Assembly: GCA_964036195.1 (NCBI GenBank)
Contig: OZ038453.1
Coordinates: forward strand, 62,001-126,000
Source: Sphaerolaimus hirsutus
Lineage: Eukaryota > Nematoda > Chromadorea > Monhysterida > Sphaerolaimidae
Length of the DNA stretch: 64,000 bases
Reading direction: 5' to 3'
The notes under the pieces are model-generated. The model made no database searches and was not told the DNA's origin. It worked only from the letters and a program-made list of their open reading frames with translations. Shown here in pieces: positions 1 to 10,200 of this stretch. The translations under genes were made by a program, and so were the position numbers. The stretch's first letter is position 1. Each line of letters starts with the position of its first letter.

Positions 1-1045
1 CCTGCAGTGTCGTGATGCAAATTACAAAATACTTGTGCCCATTCAATGTGGGCACTAATTATCTGATAAAAACCTGTAGGGGCCAATGGGCAATGTGCCC
101 TGTATCTAGTGTGAGTGGGCCACACAAATAAAGAGGTCATGTCCAGAAAATGAAAAATCACAGTTTTTTAATCACAACCACAATTTAGGTAATCACAAAG
201 TTAAAATCATTGTTGACATGGCTCCGTGGCACATGTCTGTATATCTGGGGTAATTTTTGTGTGGGGGAGTGGGCAGGGGGTCAAAATATACCCCCTAATT
301 ACCAGGGGGTCAAAAGATGGCTTTGGGCAAGCCACAAGGACTTTTAATTTTTTGAAAAAGCACCAACAGAAGTGTATTCATCACTTGTGTTGTAACCACA
401 CCAAAAAATGGCTGCACACTTCACCACAACTATATTTTGTGTGGTTTTTTGAAAATTCTCATTTATATTTTCCGGGAAAACATTGGCAAAAAATCTTCAT
501 AAATCTGTAGCAGCAGAACAGGGGGGTGCCATGGGGTGCCACTTGGCATATATGTAGGCAAATGTTGTGGGCACCCCCACAACAAATGGCAGCCATATTG
601 GGCTGCACGTTTTCCTGTGAGATTGTTATGAAAAATGAGGTACCTGATTTCTCATTTAAATGTGCCACCAGTTTACAAGAGTTCGCAATATTTTCTTGTA
701 TGGGAAATCTAATTAAATGTACAGATGATCTGAAGATCACAATGGAATCTCCAGGTTATTGTGATAATTTTAAGCATTGATCGACCCAAATCGGCCCAGG
801 GATGGCTGATATATGGAGCTCCAAAGGATCCGCCCAACGTCCAGATCGGCCATTCAAAATGACCACTTTTTAATAGACCCCTTATCTCGGGACTGGGGGA
901 TTTTTCGAGGAAACAAAAAGATTTCGTCATAGCCCCAACCCCAAACCCCAACATACTCGAACGGCATTTATATCCACCAATGTACAACAGAATGGGGCGC
1001 ATGAATGTGAAATCGCAAAAAATTAAGGTTACTTAGTTTACAACC
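1..1045. mobile_element. 3' part of a TA-flanked DNA element
   Basis: The right end reads GGTTACTTAGTTTACAACC and is followed by TA. The same terminus closes the complete 126-bp element at 21023-21148. The other end lies outside the window. At 880-960 it carries the module CTTATCTCGGGACTGGGG that recurs in several other elements here. The right arm has no such insertion at the matching point (near 36926), so this is an arm-specific insertion. No convincing coding sequence is present. Confidence 0.6.
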
Positions 1046-1566
1046 TAATAGAATGTACACGACAAATACCGCGGTTTGTTATTTGTATGAATGAATATCT
1101 GTATGAAATAATAGACCCCCTCGAATACCCCCCCTGACAATTTTCTGCCGAAATAATAAATCCCCTGGGGGTATTTCGAGGAATTACGGTAACTATGACG
1201 TCATAATGAAGTGTTTACTTCAGAAAAATGCATAGTATGCGGTCAGCGGAGTATAAACAACTGCAGGTTGTTTTTGCTCAAACCTTTGCTTGTTGTCACT
1301 CCTACAATTGACCGCTCAATTGATTTATCTCTCTTATCATTTGTAAAATTGACCCTAAAATGCACCCAATTTTACCCAGAGGACCAAATGTATTTCGAAT
1401 GAAACGCAGCCTAGTCAATTTATCAGCTGAACTGGGCAAGGTATGCGCAGAATCCTACCATAATTTAATGAATAAAATCTTGTGGTAAAGTTCGTAACTT
1501 ACCATTCCATATTAAAAACAAAATACAATGATGAAAAGACAGTAAAATTTCTGGTCCATTATTCAG

Positions 1567-1834
1567 ATGGGTTACGGTAGCTCTGCATAGCCAGTGCGAT
1601 GTCGACCGCGTATACCGACTTGGGCCGCATTCCAATTTGGCGTGTCACATCGTGGCCAAGTGCGATATGAATCACTGCAGAGCAGAATGCCCGATTCCCC
1701 AGATGCCAATGTGCCGCCGCTGGCTGATGTACCGCCTTGAACGATGGCAAACGAAAATGCGCATTTGCGAATCGAAAACCGAAACGAATCGAAAATTGTC
1801 CTATTTTTCCAGTACTTTTTGGCACAGTGCATAA
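1567..1834 (+). CDS. probable last exon with ZP-like cysteine pattern
   Basis: An acceptor (TTATTCAG) precedes 1567. The frame starting at 1568 stays open to a stop at 1832-1834, giving 88 codons. The GC content is well above its surroundings. The residues CDMNHCRAECPIPQ followed by a further Cys resemble the C-terminal half of a zona pellucida domain (C-x4-C-x3-C-P-x-P pattern), a family of secreted or membrane-anchored matrix proteins. No transmembrane segment or upstream exon could be linked. The minus strand also has a long open frame here, so strand and identity are inference from the cysteine spacing and the acceptor. The right-arm copy is frameshifted. Confidence 0.35.
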
Positions 1835-1868
1835 ACAAAACCTTCAAAACATCAATTTTACATGTACC

Positions 1869-2030
1869 GCAAATCCTCGAATAAGACCCCCCTCGAATAA
1901 CTCCCCCCCCGTTTACGAGGTGAGGAAAAAATGACTCCCCACCTCGAATAACTCCCCCCCCCCAAAAAAAACGTCTGACGAAAAAATAACTGCCCTGGGA
2001 TCTTATTCGAGGATTTAGGGTCTATTGATA
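1869..2030. mobile_element. MITE with TCGAATAA word and C runs
   Basis: Inverted ends read CCTAAATCCTCGAATAAG-like and CTTATTCGAGGATTTAGGG. The interior repeats the word TCGAATAA between runs of C. The right-arm counterpart is 35957-36120. It belongs to the TACCGTATT-type superfamily in structure, although its head word differs. Confidence 0.6.
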
Positions 2031-2341
2031 GTGACAAAAGGAAGATTGTCAATTGGGTCTGCGGTAACAGCTTGGAAGGCTGCAAAACAACGATTTTAAA
2101 CATAAAGTCGAAAATTCAATAATTCAATGGAAACTTCCAAAAATTCGAAAACTCTTTTTGGAAAAAAGGTTGAAATTCGAAAAGTCATTTCAGATAAAAA
2201 CACTCCAAAATTTTAAACTTGCCAGAGGGTTTGCCATCGCCATATGTGCCATGTTTGCGTGCTTATGTTCATGCTTTCGGTCCATTTCATGCTTGTTAAA
2301 GAGGTTGCAGTTTTGAAGGTAGTTTCATATCTCATGGTGCC

Positions 2342-2502
2342 ACTCCCAGACCATGTAAAAAGCCCTGTAAAATGTCAAATGCCATGCAAAGTGGCAAACG
2401 TCATGCAAAATGCAACATGGCAACCAAGTTTTCCATGACTTTTGACACTTTGCATGACATTTGCCATTTAAAGGGCTTTTTGCAGGGTCTGGGAGTGGCC
2501 CC
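2342..2502. mobile_element. fold-back element of the CCCTGTAAAATG family
   Basis: The two halves are near-perfect inverted copies built from CCAGACC, AGCCCTGTAAAATGTCAA and ATGCAAAGTG, so the element can fold almost end to end. The right-arm counterpart is 35480-35642. Other copies lie near 27255-27395, 42155-42245, 50824-51008 and, more diverged, 56985-57112. Confidence 0.6.
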
Positions 2503-2795
2503 TGTTTATTCTGCTAGTGGACAAGTGGCAAGAAAAGTGGTAAGCTGCAAGTAAATTGTAAGGCACTTGAGTTGACGTGAGAAGCGTTCGAACCACTTGT
2601 TGAATACTGTTACGATTTCCTATGTTCTCCAATCATTGGACAAGTTCGGCCACTGTTTCTTTTACGTGTGATGTATCTATGGAATCCGGCAGCTGAAAGA
2701 TTGTCATTTAAAGTGCTTCACAGAATGTCAACTTTGGTGTCACTCATGTGCAATAACAACGATTTCGAATGGTGAATGCATTGCAAAATACAAAT

Positions 2796-3430
2796 GAGGC
2801 GTCCAATTCTTAAAGTCGACAAGTCCAAAATATGAAAATTTTGAGTTAGGCCCGGAAACGTCATCTGGGGCTACTCCCGCACACTTTTCATTATTTTCCA
2901 TAATTTTTTGACCTCACATGCCCATATGGCAAAGTGCCAAATTTGACATTTTTAGGAAAAAATGCAAAAAATGGGTAAGAAAAGAAGTCGACAAGTCCAC
3001 TTAGTTTTGGGCTAAAAGTCGACAAGTCCGCATCCGTTTTTATGGAGAAAACGCAAGAAATGTGATAAGTTCATCATGGACACCGATTTCTAAAAGTTAC
3101 AAGTCGATAAATTTCCCATACGGCGCCCGCTTCCTCCCCGGGAACAAAAATGTTCTGAGTGCAAGAAGTCAACAAGTCCATTTCCCTCCCCAAAACAGTT
3201 TTGTTCTGTCCTAGTAGAATTTTATTGACACCCAATTTTTCATATAGCTATACGTTGAGAGCAGAGGCTGAAAATTTGACACTTTATTGTTAACATTTGG
3301 AACTTAATGCTGAGCATGAGAGAGCCCATTGGACACCCACCACGGACCTGGAATTGGAAATGAAACTTAAAATGCGATTTACTCAAAATCGCATTTTGTG
3401 TACTTGTCGACTTTTAGAATTAGTCGCCTC
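2796..3430. mobile_element. GTCGACAAGTCC-family MITE with AAAT duplication
   Basis: The ends are GAGGCGTCCAATTC and GAATTAGTCGCCTC, flanked on both sides by AAAT, which is a 4-bp target duplication. The word GTCGACAAGTCC or its complement recurs inside at least five times. The right-arm counterpart is about 34545-35182. There is no coding potential. Confidence 0.7.
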
Positions 3431-4461
3431 AAATACCAACAAGATTTCTGGCTCTTGACCGGGTGCCAATTCCACCAAAGGAAAAGTAAGAAGTGAAATG
3501 AGAAATAAAATTAAAAAGTGCGAATTTCGCATTTCACTTAACTTTTTGCGGAATTTACCACATAAACACATCAACTTGTGAAAATGTTCTAAAATGACAT
3601 CCTGCACTAAAGCTTTAAAATTAGGACTATTGTCAAGTCAAGTGACAGCACAAGTAAGTGGAAAAATATCGTCAAGTAAAAACCAAAAGTCGTCCAACAT
3701 CTCATTGTTTGTGTAAATCAGGTTGTGACTTGAAAATGATGGAATTGGCCCTACACATTTTTTTACTGTGAAAATGAAACTTTTCTTGTTCTGATAAAAC
3801 ACATTAGCCATATTGTAAAAGCAATTATTCTGCAGGGATCTTATTCGAGCAGTCATCATTTAAACTTAAATTCACCCAGTTTCCCTTCAAAAAATTCCAC
3901 AAAAAATAACATGGATGCAAGTAGGGAAGGCATTTACCCTCCACAAGAATCTGGCTTGGAAACCGAGCACATGTTACATGGGCAGCTTGGAAAACGAACA
4001 CAATTGGAAAACACTGATGCGTGGTGAGTTGTTGTTTTGTGGGTTTGGTTTGGAATTCATTGGGTGATATTCAAATAATTACTTGAAGGATGTTAAAGTG
4101 TAGTGTGTGGTATGGTGACACTGGCAACAGAACATTTATTTTCAAATTTTCGAATATTTTAGCATTTTCTTTTTATTTCACCAGTAGACAAACACTTAAA
4201 ATCTTGTTTCTAGAAAAAACTTCCAAAACAAATTCAGAAATTTCGAATAGTGTTTTCATTTTGTATTCTTGGCTGAAATAAGTGAATAAAACCTGAGTAC
4301 TGATGCTGTGACTAACGATGGACACTGGAACAACTGGAAAATAGTTGTTGTTTTTAAATACCTTTTCCAAAAAAGTTTTCAAATTTGTGTATTCATTGTT
4401 TTTGAATTTTGAACACTCTAGGATATTTTACTATTCGTTCCCACTAGATTTGTGCATATTC
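3431..4461. other. AT-rich spacer, no gene recognised
   Basis: This stretch is simple AT-rich sequence with short open frames that show no family resemblance. It is conserved in the right arm (about 33520-34545) only because the whole arm is. No inverted ends or RNA genes were seen. Confidence 0.4.
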
Positions 4462-4995
4462 AATCCTGACACAAACATACCCCCCCAGCTCGCCACCCCC
4501 CTTCACCCCCGAGTGCACCAAGGGGGGTCCCGGGCACCCCCAAAACTCCAGAGTACCCCCCTTGAGTCGGGCCCCACAGAGCTTTCACAGAGGCAGAAAT
4601 GCCACAGTTGGCAGGGCGGGCAGTGCCAGGAGATTGAGACAGAGTTTCAGACATGGAACCGCCCACATGAGGAATGTTACCAGGGTGCGTTGTGGATGGG
4701 GTTGGCGGCATATTTTTACAAGGGCATTTTTTCAAATTTCGATGTTGTTTTTTGAAAACGATTTTTTGAAAAAGACGCAGCACCTTTTCAAAATTGACCT
4801 TAATTTTTTAATTATTGGACACAGGCGCCAATGCCGATCATGCCAGGGCGTGCCACATACAAATGGTGTCAGCGCCGTAGATCCATACCATGTTTATAAG
4901 TGCTAAATTTTAAGGGGAGCTACCCCCCCCCCCCCCCCGTATACAATCCCCACCAAAAATCCTTGCTGGGTCCTTGCACATAAATAGTAACGCTT
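4462..4995. mobile_element. C-run MITE-like block
   Basis: It contains CCCCCC runs, a GGCGCCAATG-type patch and the tail GTATACAATCCCC. This layout matches other C-run elements in the window. The right-arm copy is 32990-33500. Its exact ends are not resolved. Two overlapping open frames here (136 and 114 codons on the plus strand) lack any recognisable domain and are treated as chance. Confidence 0.4.
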
Positions 4996-5043
4996 GAAGA
5001 TGGCTGCACGTTTATGCATGGCCCTAATTCCATTGATGGTGAC

Positions 5044-5345
5044 CAGGGCTGGCAAAATCTCAGAAAAAATAAAAAATAAAAAGCAAAATTGATGAATAAA
5101 ACAAAATAAAATGAAACATGAATAAAATTAAAATTAAATGAAACATGAATAAAATAAAATAAAATATAATTTTTTACAATTTATGTACAATTCTGTAAAA
5201 ATGATTTTACTAAAACCAATTCTGGTCACGAACCAAAAATAAAAAATAAAAAAAATGGAAAATTGAAGAATAATAAAAAAATACACTTTTTTTCCATTTT
5301 ACTACAATTTTAGTAAAAATGATTTTGCTAAAACTAACCCTGATG
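5044..5345. mobile_element. AT-rich MITE with AGGGCTGGCAAAATCTC end
   Basis: The ends AGGGCTGGCAAAATCTC and the complement-like GATTTTGCTAAAACTAACC bracket an interior of AATAAAATAAAA repeats. A counterpart is at about 32630-32930. A diverged copy is near 47478-47640. Confidence 0.45.
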
Positions 5346-5631
5346 GTGACTATCAAATCGACACTGCATGCATTTATTGCATTAGGCGTCCAAATCGAAT
5401 GAGCACATGCACCATTTGATACCAAAGAAACACTAGTTTTAGTCATGAATGTCGACATATTTTTCTAAGTGAAAATGTTGTGGAATCTACAGGTTCTCTT
5501 TTTATATTTGCATGGGTATTCTAGATTTTGACCCTCAGGGAGGTTGGATAGATAGCTGAGCGGCCTCCGGGATAAATAGATAGCTGGAAAAAATGTGAGG
5601 GGGGTTGAGGGGGCTTCGGGGTTTCGATATG

Positions 5632-5636
5632 GTCTT
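5632..5636. repeat. BEL target site duplication, left copy
   Basis: GTCTT directly precedes the TG of the LTR. The matching copy is at 17912-17916. The single copy in the unoccupied right arm confirms the duplication. Confidence 0.9.
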
Positions 5637-6734
5637 TGTAAAATAATACGGAACTTGTTAAAGTGACTTGTGAACCAGCTCCTTTTCCTAACCGAGGAAG
5701 AGGACAAATGTGAACAAGTGAAAGTTGACGTGAAGCGTCGTCTCTAGTTGACGTTCCGTTATTTTATCAAATGTGATTAGTTGAGTTGAAGTGAATTGAC
5801 GTGAGTTAGTGTGAAGCAAATTTAGATTGTTTACCAAAGGTTTTGACGAACGTTTTTATTTAGGCGATTAAATACAAAGAATTAAATGTAAATAAAATAT
5901 ATATAAAAATATACGTAAACAAAGGAATTAATTTACAACTAAATTAATTACTTAAATAAAACTTAAAAGAAGCTCTAATTACCGGAGGAATAAGGCAATT
6001 AAAAGAAGGCACTTAATTATGACAAAAGGCGAGAATTAAGTGGCGCGGTTGTGAATAAAGCACCTCAAACAGCGCTGGTGTGAAATAAAGCACTGAGGTG
6101 ACTTAGAGCACCAAGCGTTAAACTTAGCACCAAAAACAAGCGACTTAATAAAGTGACTACGGCGCTTATTTAGATCCTAGGAAGAGATTCGTGTGAAGTT
6201 GACGAGGTTGCAAACACTGCCGATTGTAGCTGTGAAATCGGCTTTTAAGGGCCGACCGATGGCGATTGGTTTGGCGCCAATCTGTCGGCTCTAATCTCCG
6301 ATTTTTACCCAACATTTCCAATTGTGAAAGTTCAATCCTTGCCCGCTCGCTTCTCCGATGAAAAGCGAGCTAAACTGGCAAGATAGTGAAAATGTGAGAC
6401 AAGCCAGACGGCATTTGAAATGGCGCGCGGGCCCGGCGCCCTGCTCGGGGCGGGCCCGCCGCTTAACATAAACATGACGGCGTATTTGCGTGCTGCTTGT
6501 CAAGGAAATGTGGCGGAATGTGAGCAATGACTAAGATCTAAATATGTGAACGATGTGAAGCGCACGTTGTAAACAACATCGCTTGAGATATTAATTGGTG
6601 AAGGTGAAGATGTTAAAATGGGAATGTAAATATGAATGAAATCTTGACGAGTTGAATTAATTGAATATAAAAGAGAACATAAGAAAGTTAACTTAAATAT
6701 TATAGGTTTTTACATTTTACGATAATGTTACACA
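5637..6734 (-). repeat. 3' LTR of the BEL element
   Basis: It is 1098 bp, begins TGTAAAATAATACGG and ends GTTACACA on the plus strand, giving TG...CA termini. It is the downstream LTR because the coding frame is on the minus strand. It contains an A/T-rich TATATAT stretch and AATAAA-type signals on the minus strand near 5855-5925, plausible promoter and polyadenylation positions. Confidence 0.95.
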
Positions 6735-6817
6735 CTCCCGAAACTAGAATAAAAATTAAATTTAATTTAATTTTATCTCAGCCAATCTCGGCAAATTGAT
6801 GTGAAACATAATCAAAA

Positions 6818-7271
6818 TCAAACGCCTGTGATACTCTCATCACTCCTGTGGTAGCAGATCGTCGGCGTCTTCGACGCCGGCATTTTCCCGGCCCTCCTCA
6901 TGATGCTCGTCCATGGGTTCGACGGCATCCTCCTCAGGCTGGCTGCCTTCCCCGTGTCCGGGCGCCTGGTCTTCTGGGGCCCCCGCTGGTCGTCCCGGCC
7001 AGTTGGGGAGCTTCTCAGATTCCTCGGCGAGCCTCTCGAAGGCTTGTCGGAGCGCGTCGGTCTCGTCGACGATCGCCCTCGACGGCTCGGTGGGCTGCCA
7101 TTGCTCCGATGCTGCAAGCGGTTGGCTTGATAGCAAGGGGACATGGGAGGTTGTGAATGAGGTCGTACACTGTGAAGTGATTGAGTTGAATGGTACGGTG
7201 GGGGATCTAGTTCTTGATCGTGACTTTCTTCCATCTCTCCGAGCTCTATGTCAGACTGTGAAGGTGTTTGT
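6818..7271 (-). CDS. candidate alternative env cytoplasmic tail exon
   Basis: The frame is open from the acceptor at 7272 to a stop at 6818. It begins with an acidic stretch and contains PPPY near its residue 25, the form of a WW-domain-binding late motif. Further on it becomes Arg/Ser/Pro-rich, while the frame ending at 6840 gives a more protein-like acidic tail, hence the possible third intron. Its place between the membrane anchor and the 3' LTR fits an extended cytoplasmic tail. Its use depends on splicing and is inference. Confidence 0.35.
7112..7170 (-). other. possible intron 3 in the env tail
   Basis: GTGTAC at 7170 and CGCTTGCAG ending at 7112 define a 59-nt intron. It would move translation into the frame that ends at 6840 and encodes an acidic, Glu/Pro-rich C-terminus with a helical-looking segment. 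This is less certain than the two upstream introns, because without it the preceding frame is open to 6818. Confidence 0.25.
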
Positions 7272-10200
7272 CTGAGGAAGGTCACAGATCTTTTTAGATC
7301 GTTTAACTTTTGATTTGACCAGTTTTTGATTGATGTTATTGAATTTGTGAAAAGTTTGGGGTATAAAGGAAAATGTTTTGTGTGACAATTTCTGCTCACC
7401 TGGGAGCCCTGCGACTCCAGCGAATCTCTTGAGTCGCTTTTGCAAAGGGCTCGCGGTCAGGGATCGCGTCTTCCATTGTGACTTCCGTTGTGACAGGCTC
7501 GGTGACTGTGAGTCTGGCGTTTGGTGACGAGCTCTGCGGTTGTGACTCGCAGGAGGGTGCAGGTTTTGTGACCCGGCGCGCCCCCGTCTCCATTTCGATT
7601 TCTTCGACGCGTTCGGTACTATAACCGATCGGGGGATCCGATCTAGGCTGTACCGTGCGTCCTGTAAGCCGTTTGAATGGAGAAACTCGTTTGAGGGGTG
7701 TGACAAACTTTGAAGGTAACTGTGACGAACTTGACGATTGTGACGATTGTGTGACGATTTGGTTTGACAAAGCGGGTTTGTTGAAACCGCTTGCCGGCTT
7801 CTTCTGGCGGTTACGTCGCCGTCGCTTACCGATTTTTCCTTGTTGAACGGGCGGGGCTCCCGTTTGTTTGGGTTTTTGTCCTTTCTGCCCTTTCTTCGGA
7901 AAAAGCCCTTGATGTCTGGCAGCATACCCCTGCCGGTTACGAGCCGCCACTGCATGTAAACATAAACAATATACCCAATACAAGCAATTGTGAGAATAAT
8001 GAGTATAATGTTCACAGCTGTTTGAAGTGGCCCAGTAAGTAACGTATCTAATGCTGACGCACCACCTGTGACACTACCGTGAATGATGTGACCCAATTCT
8101 TTTCCTACACCTTCAAAATATGCACCAACCCCTTGGCCGATGCCAGCAATATATGCTTGCACTGCTTTAGGATCATTGGATTTTGTTGCAATATAATCGA
8201 CTGAACGTGTGACTTGTTGTTCTAGTCGTTGCAAATTTTGAAAGTGATGATGTGCAGCCATGATACTGAATGCAATGTCAGTCATGCTTACACCTGGTGA
8301 CCCGGAAACATTTAGTGTGAATGGTTTCCACGAGCCAGCCCAAATTAATTCGATTGGGAGTTTTGTGACGTGTAAATTCGTTGGTCCATTTTCGTTGGCC
8401 CATGAATTATCATTTAATTGATAATATTTGTGATCTTTCATGAGACAATGATCTATTGGTGAATGTGTGATCAGATCATTGGTGCCTGGAGCAACGAACA
8501 TAATATGTGGGTGATTTGTGACCTTGACCGGCAGAAATTTATAACATGTATTGTTATATTCATGTTGAAAATAAATAATTTCTGCTGTGACTGGTTTACA
8601 ATCCCAGAACATTAATATATCTCCATGCCATTCAGCATAGAGATTTTGACGTCCTAGCAATGCTCGCAAACCAAGTGTGGGATTGAATGTGACAATTGCA
8701 TGAATTATATCTAGTTGGGTCTGACGGATGTGACATAATTGTTGCCAGATAGATCCAAATTGTTTTTGTTCTAGATGTGCAATTTTGTCAACTTCGTATT
8801 GTTGACGGGCTGTGAGCAAGTGAAACACACCAACATCAAGATTTGGTGCGAGTTTGAAATGAAGAGGAGCTTTTTCGGTTGGAGGCTTTTTCAATTTCTT
8901 GAGTTGATATCGAAGAAATTGAATGAATGCCGAGCCCTGGTCAATATATTTTGCGTCTTTTGGCACGCATTCTGCATTATTTGGGAATTGTTGTGATCTC
9001 CATGTGACAGAAAATGCAGCTTGCAATTTTTCCACTATGTAATGATTTTGTGAATATTGCGCATCAAATTGACCAATCTCTTGGAATGCACACTGCTTGT
9101 TAAATGCGGTAGCATTCCATAAAGAGACGCCATTGTCGCTGTCATAACAATAGCCGGCTTGTGGGTTGCAATGTGACAGATCTTGTATTTCAGAAACTAT
9201 TTTCTTTCCGTCAAGACTTGCGACCACACCTTCCTCTATGTGAAAGTTCATTACTGTGTTACTCAGATTGTGACAAAAGTAACAATAATCGATGTGAAGT
9301 GATTTGTTAGTGCTCCACAATGCATGACCGATTTTTATTAAGGGTTCGCCTTTCCAAGTCTTATTTTGGTAGGCGATCATGCAATCGTAGGTTGTGACTC
9401 TGTGATTTTTTATGATTTCTGGTGGCAGCATAGCTTTTCCGCCCACCAGACTCATATACGTGACTATAGTATGCTCTTGTTGAAAGCATCTATAAATTGG
9501 TGTTGTTTGCGGCTGAACACGCAACATCCATATGGATACCACAATATCCTCTATGGCTGTGACTTGAGGAAAGTGACATGTTATTTTTTCCGGAAGTTGT
9601 ATTGCGTGCCCAGTGCGTGTTTTATGGCACAGATTAAAAGTTTTGTGATATTGATCTGTCCATGTGAGCGCGTTGGCTAATTTTGATTGTATTAGCAACG
9701 AAAGCGCTATTAAATGCGACACGTTTCCCCAGAACGAATATGTGCCAGTGTAGCGACATGTTCGACGTGGGTTTGCGCGTCTTGCATCTTGCTGTGAAGA
9801 TTGTGATTGTTGATGTGATTTATCAGTTTGTGAATCATCACCCTTATCAGGTGAAGGCTGTGAATTATCATCATCCTTTACCTCAGTGTCGATTTTATAT
9901 TCAACACCATCCTCTGTGTCGATTTCAAGAGGTACTAGGTTAGATGGAGATCTACGTGTGCGACGACCGTTACTTGACAATACTGTGACTGCACGTATTT
10001 TGCCATCGCTTGACACGTGTATTTCGTGAACGCGGCCCATTTGCCACATGCCGCGTGGTTGTTTATCGTCTGTGATTAACACCACTTGGCCACGTTTGGG
10101 AGCTTCGTTGATTGTGCCTCTTTTCAAGCGTTGATTTTTTGCTCGATCTTTGAGTAGGTCAATGTATTGACGTGACCACTCATACCAAAGCACTTCCCGA

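Noticed and set aside
4345-4906. Two overlapping frames of 114-136 codons, also in the right arm
   Set aside because: Their presence in both arms only reflects the arm duplication. They run through C-run repeat sequence, use two frames and show no domain.
6291-6527. 78-codon minus-strand frame, repeated at 17468-17704
   Set aside because: It lies inside both LTRs, so it is duplicated by structure. No known LTR-encoded protein is similar.
6840-7275. Plus-strand open frames of 76-120 codons opposite the BEL tail
   Set aside because: They are antisense shadows of the GC-rich retrotransposon 3' region. The element's own orientation is minus.
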